A stretch of DNA of 64,000 nucleotides from Leishmania mexicana MHOM/GT/2001/U1103 (lineage: Eukaryota > Euglenozoa > Kinetoplastea > Trypanosomatida > Trypanosomatidae): NCBI RefSeq assembly GCF_000234665.1, contig NC_018327.1:405998-469997 (forward strand), in the 5' to 3' direction. Positions within the stretch are counted from its first letter, which is position 1; each line of letters starts with the position of its first letter. Positions 1-9,617 of the stretch are shown here, in pieces. The position numbers and the translations under genes were made by a program. The notes beneath the pieces are model-generated. The model ran no database searches, was not told the DNA's origin, and worked only from the letters and a program-made list of their open reading frames with translations.

Positions 1-1403
1 GCTTTCTCTATCCGTTCCTGTGTGAAAAAAGATGGAAGTCGCACATGGGCGACGAGGGACTCGAACTTGATGTTTTGTCTGTCTGGGCAACGGACAAGCA
101 AGCCAAGGGCTGAAAAAGTGAGCGGATGTCGAAAAAGAAAACAGGGAAAAGTAAGGAGTGCCTGCGGTCGGTAAGAGGAATGTATGGGGGAGTGGCAGTG
201 CGTGTGAGCGTGTGCACGTGCGCTTGTGTTGGCGGTGAAGTGGTGTATATAGCACCCGAACATGGCCGCTTAGCTCCTCCTCGCGTGCATACATGCTGCA
301 AAAACTTGAACAAGGCGCGCCTCACTCCCTCTTTATATATCGCTCGTCTACTGGGTATCTATGGGACTCATCTCGGAAAACTTCCCCCGTCCCCGCCCAC
401 GCCGAAGCGTCCCCCACACAAACGTACTAAACGGCTTTCACCGTGCTAGCACGCGCGCCACGCGCTGCGACCACACCGGCAAAAAAAGAAAAAGGTTAAC
501 GCAGAAGGAGAAACAGGCGGGCAGGGGGAGGGGTCACGGTGGTCGGTGTGCGGGAGGGAGGAGGGGGAGGGGGGGCGAGACCAGTCGGTGTGCGCACCCA
601 GAGAAGAACGAAACGAAAGAAAAAAACAGAAATACAGAAGTAAGGAAAAGCACCATGCTGATTGCCCACGTACATGCAGTCAACCGAAACACGCAGCACG
701 GCATGATGCGCATGGCAAGTATGGCACCACACGCACACCCAAAGACACTCCCCCTCCCCCAACCTCACCCTCCTCCTCCAACACCGCCCTTTGTGTCTTC
801 TTGTTTTTCGCTTGAGCGGAAGCAGTGAAAGTCATGCCCTGAGAGCAGGGGGGAGGGGATAACAAGGCACGTAGTCACCCCAACACCCCACCACCCCACC
901 ACCCTCAACGTACACGCCGAAATATATATATACATGCATGCGCACATGAAACACAACCATCAAGGCGAAAGAAAGACGCCGAGCCAGAGCACGCGCCAGT
1001 GCGTGCAAGTCCCCACACACACACACACAGGCAGGCACACAGCCGCACATACGCGAATTGGGCGAGAGAGAGAGAGACAGAAAGACAGAGATCTCGAGAC
1101 AAGAGATGTGCGCACATGATCGCCACCGCCCATTCGGTCACATCAAGACAAGAAAGCAACCAAGGAAGGAGAGGAAAACAAACACCTACAACAAGAGATG
1201 GGGCGGAGACGACAACAAGGCTCAAGCGAGTGCATGAGGGAAGTAAAGGCGGCAAGGACAACAACACGAAAAAGGGACATCGATCAACGAGACGAAGGGG
1301 AATATATAAAAGAAAACACACGCACACACAAGCATGAGGTAGGCAAATGTGTAAGAGAGAGAGAGAGGTGGGGGAATGGGAGGGGCGTGCAGGCGCGCAC
1401 ACG

Positions 1404-1441
<38 letters not shown>

Positions 1442-2038
1442 TGGAAAACAACGAGACAGACAGACAGACAGAGAAGAGCTTAGCCGTCACAAACCTGACG
1501 CAAGGACCCCATCTCAAGCATGGACGACTCATGAGAAGGTGAGAGAAAGTTCGTCTTCCCTGCGACCGATACCCGTCCCGCCTTCCTTCCCCTATCCACC
1601 TCGGCTCTCTCTCGAAAACTCGCGTGCGTGGGTGTGTGGAGGTGCACGGGGGCCTGCCAGAGGCCGAGTGAGAGAAGGAAGATGAGGAGAAGAGGGTTAG
1701 CCATGTGAGCAGGCAGCTTACACGAAATGTACCCCACCAGGCCCAGCAATAGAACAAGAAACACTCAGAGTCTCCGCGCGCGCCCCCCCCTCCCTCGTTC
1801 CCCTCCGTCTCTCTCCTGCTCGCCTCGACGGTTTATATGAGCCCGCCATCTCACTGTTTGGGGGAGGGGGAAGGGGGTCGAGAAAATGGGAGAGAGGGCG
1901 GGGCCCAAGTGGGGATGAGGTGCATGACTTATGCTACCTAGGTTACTCACAGAGATGGACACGCATCTACATATTAGCATGGGGTGGGCGTGGGTGCAGG
2001 GATGTGGTGAGGCCCGGAAAAAAGGCTCGCACATCTGC
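1..2038. other. Intergenic DNA at left edge, low complexity
   Basis: No convincing gene is seen. The stretch is polypurine-rich on the + strand and has many CA/GT and GAGA runs, including a CA run near 1409-1438. This is typical trypanosomatid intergenic sequence. It should hold the 3' UTR of the gene ending at 2771 and the 5' flank of the next gene beyond the left edge. Short open frames here are made of Cys-Val, His-Thr and Arg-Glu dipeptides produced by the repeats. Confidence 0.6.
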
Positions 2039-2770
2039 TCAGAAGCGGGCATCCTCTATTGGCGGAGTACTCAGGTGAGGCGCAGCCCTGTTCAGGATCG
2101 GTGCCTCGCGGTAGAAGCCGAGGGATGGATAGGCCGACTTTGGTGACACACAGCTCGTCGGTTGCGACGGAGCAAGGATCGTCGTCAGACGGCGTTGGAT
2201 AAGGTAAGCAGGTGGTGGCACCTCCTGCCTTAGCGCCGACGGCGCTGTCCGGATTTGGCGAGTTCCGCTGACTGAAGCTCAACTGCGAGTCAGCAGAGGT
2301 CTCCGCCTCATTCTCCGGCGCTCCGGTGGCAGCAGCGGCGGGCAGAGGGATCGACTTGAGTACGCGGTACCGCATCGGCCTCCTCGCGCGACATTCAGCT
2401 TTGGCGGCGGTAGCCCTGCGAGCGAATATTGCCGGTGCCTACGGTGTCGTCCTCGTTGTTACCCGCCGGCGGTGCGGTGACTTTGAGCTGCTGTTCAGAT
2501 GTCTCCTTCATCGGCATGCCGCTACCCGTGGCCACGGCCAGCAGCGCATTGCCAGACTCGTTGGGTTCCACAACGTCGCTGAGGCAAGCGTTCTTGCCAG
2601 TCGCGCCCGTGCTCGATGCGCCGTGATCATCCGACACAGCGAGCAAGCACGCCGCTTCTGAGTAGCCCGACTCCCGGCACATGAATTACCCCCCTGGCAG
2701 GGTCGGAAGGGCGCATCCTCACAGGCGCCAGGACGCTGCTAATGCCTGCGAGACGCTCCACATCCGCGCG
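2039..2770 (-). pseudogene. Coding-like, frame-broken tail after the membrane glycoprotein
   Basis: Directly after the TAA that ends the upstream gene (2771-2773), the same frame stays open for about 45 codons (starting RADVERLAGISSV). Two further pieces with codon-like composition follow in other frames: 2395-2682 (MCRESGYSEAAC...) and about 2039-2375, whose last piece ends STPPIEDARF. In the 2395-2682 piece, about three quarters of third positions are G or C by hand count, as in the real genes here, and it lacks the simple repeats of UTR DNA. Inference: it was once, or in relatives still is, a longer cytoplasmic tail or a small separate gene, now broken by a stop and several frame changes; sequencing error could do the same. 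No family is recognised. Confidence 0.35.
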
Positions 2771-4354
2771 TTACGGGGTGATGCTTGCGTGCGAGAGCGC
2801 CGAGCGCTTCCTGCGGGCGCCGCCGCCGATGAGCTGCGGGCAGCAGCAGCAGAAGCTTACCGTGATGATGATGGCGACAAGAGACGCGCCGATGATCAGG
2901 ACTGACATGACAATAATGCCGACGATGTCTTTGCTCAGTTGGACTCTGGAGTCGTAGCTGATGCTTGTTGTGGCGATCGAACCGGGCGAGCCCTCATAGG
3001 AAGCCGCCAACAGAATCGACTGGGATGCCGCTGCAGGTGGCAGCTTCGTGTGCGCCTCGACCGGACCGCCGCCCGAGATGTAGAGGGCTTGCGTTGCGCT
3101 GTAGTTGGCCTGCAACAGCAACGGTGGCACCTCCTCCGGTGACCACGGGTGATTGGAAACCCTCGTTATGCCCTGCAGAACACGGCAGAGCACCTGCAGC
3201 CCACCAGTGGTCACCGAATCATTCCGCAACGTCTTGGCAGAGGTGACAAAGGCCCTGTTCAGGAAGGTGCGACGATGCAGCCTATCTTCGATCGCCTCCT
3301 CGATCGATTTCTTGACGGCTTCACGGCTTTTCTCCCACACTTGGTCCCACCTGTCAGCATCACCGCTGAACACGAGAAGGTAGTCGCCCGTTTCGTTCGC
3401 GAGCACCTCAAAGATTTTATCCGGGTCACTGGTGCTGTTGTCTTCGAACGGGTTACCAAGCGGCGGCATCCGTGCGTGCAGCTTGGTGGGTAAGAGGTCC
3501 GAGAAAGCCTTGAGATCTGGATAGATGTCCATCACGGTCTCCATGTACCCGTTAAACAGAGGCATCCTTGACTTCATGGCGAGTGCTTTGAGGCGGGACC
3601 CCGTACTCGGCGTTACCTCGGCTTGGGGGAAAGCCCAGACGTTGTATGACACGAACCAGCTAGATGCGTTCACTATGTTTGTCGACGGAGTTGCTTCGAC
3701 GAGGTAATCACTCACGGTGGGGTCCACTGAGTTCTGGATATCAGTTTGCAGTGGGTACATGAAGGCATCGATGCTTATAGGATGTTGGGTCATGAGCGCA
3801 TTGAGCAGCAAGTCCCAAAAAAACGTCGACCCCGTCACCGGCAGCAGCACCGGTTCGACAGCTTTCATGACCGACGGCCCATCAGCCGCCAGCACCTCGA
3901 CCGTTGCGACGAAACCCACGCCCTGGAAGATCCTGTTGATGGTGCTAAGATGGGAACTGCGCAGTACCCCAAGTACCTCATCCCTGCTTAACCGTGTCAT
4001 CGCAGAGAACTGAGCATATGCGCCGTAGGCCGGACCACCGGCCCACACCTTCTGCGACGTCACGGGCTTTACAGACGTCACGACGACTACTGCAGTGCTG
4101 TCGTGAACTCGAATTGCTGTAATAAAGTCCACCGTCACCGCCTGAGTCGTGGCAAATTCTGTCTTCGGGTCGCTCGTGATGATATCCCAGACTGATACTG
4201 GTGCGCTTAGCCATGCTTTCGCTTTTACTTCGGCTACTTTGGCACAAGAAGTGTGCACGCACAGAAACATGAGAATCAAGGCGAGAGACGGGAGAAGCAG
4301 CGACTGCGGAAGTCGCACCGCGCCGCCCCAGCCACTTCGTGTGCGCGTCTTCAT
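2771..4354 (-). CDS. Type I membrane glycoprotein, family not recognised
   Basis: 527 residues from an ATG. The N-terminus has basic residues and then a hydrophobic stretch (about 15-36, LLLPSLALILMFLCV) ending near SCA-KV, a good secretory signal peptide. The middle is a soluble-looking domain with about five N-glycosylation sequons (NAS, NST, NET, NDS, NYS). Near the C-terminus is one transmembrane helix (about 475-500, IVGIIVMSVLIIGASLVAI), followed at once by four cysteines (possible palmitoylation) and a short basic tail. Topology predicted from sequence: ectodomain in the secretory lumen or cell surface or flagellar pocket, short cytoplasmic tail. No enzyme motif was seen. The ORF may be truncated: coding-like sequence continues beyond the stop. 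Function unknown. Confidence 0.8.
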   Translation of the reverse strand: MKTRTRSGWGGAVRLPQSLLLPSLALILMFLCVHTSCAKVAEVKAKAWLSAPVSVWDIITSDPKTEFATTQAVTVDFITAIRVHDSTAVVVVTSVKPVTSQKVWAGGPAYGAYAQFSAMTRLSRDEVLGVLRSSHLSTINRIFQGVGFVATVEVLAADGPSVMKAVEPVLLPVTGSTFFWDLLLNALMTQHPISIDAFMYPLQTDIQNSVDPTVSDYLVEATPSTNIVNASSWFVSYNVWAFPQAEVTPSTGSRLKALAMKSRMPLFNGYMETVMDIYPDLKAFSDLLPTKLHARMPPLGNPFEDNSTSDPDKIFEVLANETGDYLLVFSGDADRWDQVWEKSREAVKKSIEEAIEDRLHRRTFLNRAFVTSAKTLRNDSVTTGGLQVLCRVLQGITRVSNHPWSPEEVPPLLLQANYSATQALYISGGGPVEAHTKLPPAAASQSILLAASYEGSPGSIATTSISYDSRVQLSKDIVGIIVMSVLIIGASLVAIIITVSFCCCCPQLIGGGARRKRSALSHASITP

Positions 4355-5367
4355 GATTGCCCTTGTGTGTGCGTGTGTGTGTGTATACTTTGCCTTTTTT
4401 CGGTGTTGCTGTTCTGCTCTGCTCTGCTGCTGCTGCTGTTATTGTTACTGTTTCGGCGGCGGTGGCGGCAGGTCTTTTATATTGGCCTATCACGCCTGTC
4501 GGTGTTTGCGCGTGTCTCTGAGATGGTGTGCAGGTGCAGAGCGATGCACGACACGCACAAAGTCAGTAAGAAAACAAGGAGGAAGGGAGGGAGGACGCGT
4601 AAACAGGTATACGCCAAGCTATCACGCGAGACGAAATCGCTTACTCGACGCTCCACAGTGCTTCGTCGGCCTGACTGATGAAGCGGCGGGAGTGACGGTG
4701 GGTAGGACGAGGGCTGGCAGTTGTCAGTGGCGTGCTGAAGAGGCGGTGTGTGGTGCTTCCTTATCTTTCGCTGCACGTGCCCCCCCGCATCGTCGTGTGA
4801 GGTGCAGGGCCGAGAACGCGCAAGGTAGTGAAGTCGGAACAAACAAAAATTTTAACAGACGCAAGTGTGTGCCGAAGTGGATAGCGTGCGCGAGGTGGTG
4901 GTGGTGGTGGATAGAATAGAGAAGGCGAGCGGCGTGGAGAAGAAATGAGGGTGTAAGGTAGCACACGCCGACAAGGGAGAGAGCCACCCGGGTAGCATGG
5001 GAGCAGAAGCGCGCAGGCGTCCTTGATCACGCGTGCCATCGCTCACGCGATGCACGCACGCATGGAAAGGACGGAAGAGGATATGATGAGCTAGTCGCGT
5101 AGCAATATTTGTTCGCGCTTCCGCGCAATTTCTGGCTTAACTCGATCCATTTGCGTCGTTTTTTGGGGGAGGAGCGCTTCCCAGTCGAAGGCACGCAACG
5201 GGACGCGTGCGTCGTGAACCGCAGCGGGGGGAGGGAGGAGAGAGTGGAGCGAGGCGGTAGAGAAGCTAAAACGACGAAACAACAGAAGAAGGCGAAGGGA
5301 AAAATGTGCGGCCTGACCCCTGTCGTCGTCTCCCCCCACCACTACCACCACCACAGTCCTGTCCTTC
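4355..5367. other. Intergenic region with CTG and GGT triplet runs
   Basis: No gene seen. It contains a short CTG/CT run (about 4405-4440), a GGT run (about 4893-4909) and polypurine tracts around 4575-4595 that serve as polypyrimidine on the transcribed strand. It comprises the 5' flank of the glycoprotein gene and the 3' UTR of the 974-residue gene. Confidence 0.5.
4518..4519 (-). promoter_or_regulatory. Candidate spliced-leader acceptor AG
   Basis: On the minus strand a pyrimidine-rich tract (complement of 4565-4595) is followed by its first AG here, about 165 nt before the ATG at 4354 with no intervening ATG. The assignment rests on the general trypanosomatid rule, not on transcript data. 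Confidence 0.35.
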
Positions 5368-8292
5368 TCAGGCAGCAGCCGACAGCGCGCACCTTGTTGA
5401 ACTGACCCGTATCATGCGCTCTAGCTCCCATAGGATCGCCTGCCGCTCCGCTCGCCTAAAACCGGCGATCTGGAGAATTGCCTCCTGATCGCCAACGCCC
5501 CACCGCCACAGCTCTGCCATGGAGGGGAGCTGGTGAGCGCGCAGGCGCATGTCCACCTCCTGCAGAAGAGGCGTGAGCAGCGGCGGGTAGAGGAGTAAGT
5601 CCTCCTCGTCATGGTGGTTGCGCTCAGGGTGATCGTGAGAAAGCGAGCGCCGAGATGGTGAGGTTCTCCTTGATTGCTCCATCGGTGGCGTCCCCGCGCG
5701 GTGGCCGCTCTCCGTCCGATGATGCGAGAGGCCATCATGGTCTGGGCGGCGTGTTCGGGCACCATTCTCAACATCGGTGGTGACATCCTCGTACACATGC
5801 GAGTCCACCAAGCCGTTCTTGCCTTCCACATGAACGCGCGACGCGTCGGCGGCGCCTCGACGAGAGCCGCGCACACAAGCGGCAGCCACGGCGGAATTCG
5901 CATAGGAGAACGCACTATGCTCGGAGGCACGAGTTGGCAGTCGGGAATGGTGCAGCGGTGCAGACTCAGTCTGAAACTCTCCCCTCCCTCCGCTGCCCCG
6001 TCGACGTGGTCGTTCAACTGCCACTGCTGGCCACGCTTCGTTATTGTTGTCGTCGCCATCATTATCGCCGCAGCTCGCGTCGGTCGAGGCGCACCAATGG
6101 TCGAGCGTCACCTCTGTCTCTTCCTCTGCGCACACGGCCACGTTAGCGCCTGCCCACGGCGCTCCTCTGCCGGTGCCTCCCCTTTTAGCCCACGAGCTTC
6201 TCGAGCCAACGCCCTCGACAAGCAGGCCCTCCTCGGCCTCTCCCACGCCCTGCAGCACCGCGTTCAGCCCTCGTACCGACGTCGTGTGCAGCGGCGCATG
6301 CTCCGCCCAATACAAGCGTCGCTCATCTGGGCGGAGAGGCAGCCCGGTGATGCGGTGGGTGGAGTGCAGCTGCGCTGACCGCACCGTCGCGCGCGCCCTG
6401 CGCTGCTGGGCGAGTCTGCTGAGCTTGTCCGCCCAAGCAAACGCTCCACTTCTGGTCTGCCGCCTCGTCGGTGCGGAGCTGAAGTCGGCTGGTGCATCCA
6501 TCGAGGCGTGAGGGCCACCGTCGCCGTGGTGGTAAGACACCACCCTTCCCACCTCTCCCTGAACGGAAGGGGCGGTGCGAAAATGCCCCCGCGCAGCCTC
6601 CGCCGCTATGGACTGCAGATATACGGCCAGCACCTCATTCGGCTTTCGTGGCAGACCCGATATGGGGTCGTACAGCTCACTGGGACGCGAGGCCCCAACA
6701 CGCACCCGCGTTGTCGTGTGCGTCAGACTAGCTCCGCCACCGCCACCGCCGCCGTCCACCCGCTGCACGATCGGCCCCCTCCAGCCGCCTCGCACACGAT
6801 CGTAGCACGCGCTCAGCGGGCCATGCCGCAGCTGTACCGGGTCAATACCCGTCTCGGCAGCTACACCTTGTCTGTACGCAGCCAGCGCAGATGCAGACGC
6901 GTGGTTGCTGGCTCCGTATATCAGAGACCCCGGGACGGCATTGACAGCGCACTCGATGGCGTGTCGATCCGCCACCGTCTGCGGCAACGCCGCAAGACCG
7001 TCCCAGTTTGCCTCCACTGGCGCCGCCGTCCCCGCGCCGCGCCGTGGAACAGCAAACCCGGAAGGGTGGTTGACGCTTTCCTGGTACACGCGAAGGCGGC
7101 ATGTGGACGCAGCGGTGGTGCCCAACACGTTGCTGAGCGCCATGCGTCCTGATATCGCCTCCGTGTCGCTGTCGGGCGCTGCCTCCGTCGACGACGAGAT
7201 GCCACACAAGGTGCCTCGCGGTCGCATCGAGTCCGCGGATGGAGACTTAGGGAAGATACCATGGAGAAGAGAATACCGAGAAGACTGCCGTCCAAGCCGG
7301 TGAGCCGGAGCACATGCACCGCGAAGCCCGAGACCAGTCCTCGAGCTCTGTGCCTCAGCATTGCCAAGGCGATACGCGCCAGGGTCCACAAACGACAGCG
7401 GCGACGCACCCCCATCTGCCTCCTGGAGCTTGTTAGAAGAGGTGCTGAGGTGCGCCTGCAATTGGACCGAGGGCGAACGAGGCCGTGGCGGACAACCCTT
7501 CCTCGCGCTACGCGCGCGTGATCGCGGCGGCGGCGGAGCCGGTGTCGATGGCGATGGCAGCCGGTGTTCCACCCCGAGGCCTCGCTCTGCCTGCACTGTG
7601 TGAAGCGTTACGTCGTCATCGCCGGCCCTCCGCTGAAGCACGGAGGGGAAAGAATGGCGTGTCGCGCCTCTCACAAGATCACCGTCTGTCTCTAATCCTC
7701 CAGGTAACCACCACGGCGGCGTCGGATATCGCTGCCTGCCTCTATCCAGGCGATGATGGTGAAGCTGTTCAGCTAGGTATCCCTCCAGTATAACCGCGTG
7801 CGTGGAGGATGACGGCACTTGTCGGTGCTGCTGTGAGGCTTTGGAAAGCGGCATTGATGCTTTTGTACCAATACCAAGCGACGAAGAGTTGTGCGTGTGT
7901 GACCCCGAAGGACTATGCGAAGGCCCCTCAGGTGATGCCCCCGCCCCTGTGTGCCGCTCCCGCACTGCTGCCTGCTCACAATCGTGAACACGCGTAGGCC
8001 GCTGGCTGCAGTAAAGGACAGCAGCGGGCGGGGCTCGCCCATCTTTGACAGGGGAATCCCTCCCCGCAGGACGCTGTGAATCCGATGCAGAAGGAAGTCG
8101 CTCCGAAGGACGGGGACACGGCGTGCAGGGCATCGTCCCAGTCGAAGCATCCGCGCAGTGTTCTTGATTCGACAGGGGCGAAGAGACGCCAGCGTTAAAT
8201 ACATGAGGTGCCGCGGAGGCTAGCGCCGCAGCGGGACGGGCCGCGCTCGAGGCGCGCACGAGGCCACCGTGCTCTCGCAGCAGCCGACCCAT
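5368..8292 (-). CDS. Large unrecognised protein with degenerate internal repeat
   Basis: 974 residues from an ATG that lies 6 nt after a good acceptor AG. The N-terminus (MGRLLREHGGLVRASSAARP) is basic and small-residue rich, so a mitochondrial presequence is possible. Most of the protein is low-complexity Ser/Arg/Pro/Ala sequence. Three related segments are visible around the coordinates 6855-6925, 6597-6678 and 6300-6350: the first two share a Tyr, then LA-Y-Q and an AAE ending (AYRQGVAAE and VYLQSIAAE), while the second and third share a GLP-x-x-P-x-E core (GLPRKPNE, GLPLRPDE). The last about 75 residues are better ordered (LLTPLLQEVDMRLRAHQLPS, then WRWGVGDQEAILQIAGF) and may be a helical domain. 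No known domain was recognised. Confidence 0.75.
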   Translation of the reverse strand: MGRLLREHGGLVRASSAARPAAALASAAPHVFNAGVSSPLSNQEHCADASTGTMPCTPCPRPSERLPSASDSQRPAGRDSPVKDGRAPPAAVLYCSQRPTRVHDCEQAAVRERHTGAGASPEGPSHSPSGSHTHNSSSLGIGTKASMPLSKASQQHRQVPSSSTHAVILEGYLAEQLHHHRLDRGRQRYPTPPWWLPGGLETDGDLVRGATRHSFPSVLQRRAGDDDVTLHTVQAERGLGVEHRLPSPSTPAPPPPRSRARSARKGCPPRPRSPSVQLQAHLSTSSNKLQEADGGASPLSFVDPGAYRLGNAEAQSSRTGLGLRGACAPAHRLGRQSSRYSLLHGIFPKSPSADSMRPRGTLCGISSSTEAAPDSDTEAISGRMALSNVLGTTAASTCRLRVYQESVNHPSGFAVPRRGAGTAAPVEANWDGLAALPQTVADRHAIECAVNAVPGSLIYGASNHASASALAAYRQGVAAETGIDPVQLRHGPLSACYDRVRGGWRGPIVQRVDGGGGGGGASLTHTTTRVRVGASRPSELYDPISGLPRKPNEVLAVYLQSIAAEAARGHFRTAPSVQGEVGRVVSYHHGDGGPHASMDAPADFSSAPTRRQTRSGAFAWADKLSRLAQQRRARATVRSAQLHSTHRITGLPLRPDERRLYWAEHAPLHTTSVRGLNAVLQGVGEAEEGLLVEGVGSRSSWAKRGGTGRGAPWAGANVAVCAEEETEVTLDHWCASTDASCGDNDGDDNNNEAWPAVAVERPRRRGSGGRGEFQTESAPLHHSRLPTRASEHSAFSYANSAVAAACVRGSRRGAADASRVHVEGKNGLVDSHVYEDVTTDVENGARTRRPDHDGLSHHRTESGHRAGTPPMEQSRRTSPSRRSLSHDHPERNHHDEEDLLLYPPLLTPLLQEVDMRLRAHQLPSMAELWRWGVGDQEAILQIAGFRRAERQAILWELERMIRVSSTRCALSAAA

Positions 8293-8298
8293 ACGCCA

Positions 8299-8300
8299 CT
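8299..8300 (-). promoter_or_regulatory. Candidate spliced-leader acceptor AG
   Basis: The minus strand reads a CTACCTTCTCGCTCGTTCCC tract, then ACTCTAG, then the ATG at 8292. The implied 5' UTR is very short, but it supports this ATG as the start. Confidence 0.4.
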
Positions 8301-8791
8301 AGAGTGCGGGAACGAGCGAGAAGGTAGACGATCGGCAATCACAGCAACAAGGAACGCCGTCAGCGACAGGGTGTCGAAGGCGGGAGAGGAAGAGGCCGCA
8401 CAAAACCGCCCAGAGGCGTACAGAAATAGAAGAGGCACGAAAGAAAAAAAAATCCGCAGCAAGAGGCGGGCTGGCGCGTGCGTGTGTGTAGTATCTCTGT
8501 ACCTGTGCATATATATATATAGATGTATGTCTCCTCGATGAAGTGAGTGTATATCTAGGGCATCTAGTCTAGTGGTGCACAAGCTGGAGAGCAAGAGAAG
8601 TGCCTGCGTATGTGCGGGTACACAGGCAGAGGGGGGGCGGCACGCACACCCCACTCGTGCCGGCTTCGACTTCAACGGAATGAAAAAAAAAACGCACCAC
8701 TGGGGAGCTGAGTCGAGCGGGGAGTAGAGGGGGTGGACCAGGTGAAGAGGTCACTCGCGAACAAAAGCGTGTGCTGTGATGACATGTGCAC

Positions 8792-8909
<118 letters not shown>

Positions 8910-9005
8910 GGTTTCCAGTGGCGGGGGAACGCACACGTTGCCGGCGGCAGCATCAAGGAGGCAAATCGGAAAAAAAAACGACACACACACACACACATAC
9001 ATATA

Positions 9006-9036
9006 CATATATATATATATATATAGATAGATAGAT
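9006..9036. repeat. TA/GATA run
   Basis: An alternating TA tract passing into three GATA units, about 100 bases from the long GT array. Confidence 0.85.
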
Positions 9037-9617
9037 GTATGGGTGTGTACCAGGGATGCACGGAGGCGCAGCAGAAGGGAATGAATAGAAGATCACGGGA
9101 GTGTAAGCGCAGCAGGAAGAAGACACGCGCTCCGGCGTGTGCGTAATCGAGTCTCCCTCGACGTATCGTCACTATCTAAAACTCCACGCGCACGAAGATA
9201 CAACCGCATCCCCAAGGATGGGGGGGGATGAAAGGAGTTGGGGGTGGGTGTTGTACACCAACACGCAACACCAGAAGCAGCTGATTGTTCGCGCCTTGCT
9301 CTCAGTAAGGGTAGGAGAGTGGGAGAGGGGTTATGGGCCACCGTTGCCACCCCCTGCTCCCCGATCGTTCCTCCACGTCGGAAGATTTCATTTCATCGGT
9401 GGAGACTCGGTGTGCAGCGTGCCGCTCTGTGACGATGTTCAAAACGTGTGTAGGCAACGGGCCTTCGCGCATCACAGCTGCTCCAAAACCTGCACGTTCT
9501 ACTTCACACGCTCACCCGAAAACCGAAAGACTCTGCCTGCCTGCCCGCCTGTCTCATGCGCTACGACGCTGGAGAATGGCGGAAGAACTCTTTTCTCTCC
9601 TCGGCGACACCCGTCGC

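Noticed and set aside
905..1757. Long minus-strand frames rich in Cys, Val, Leu and Ser
   Set aside because: Polypyrimidine and CA repeat shadows with no domain and no GC3 pattern of real genes.
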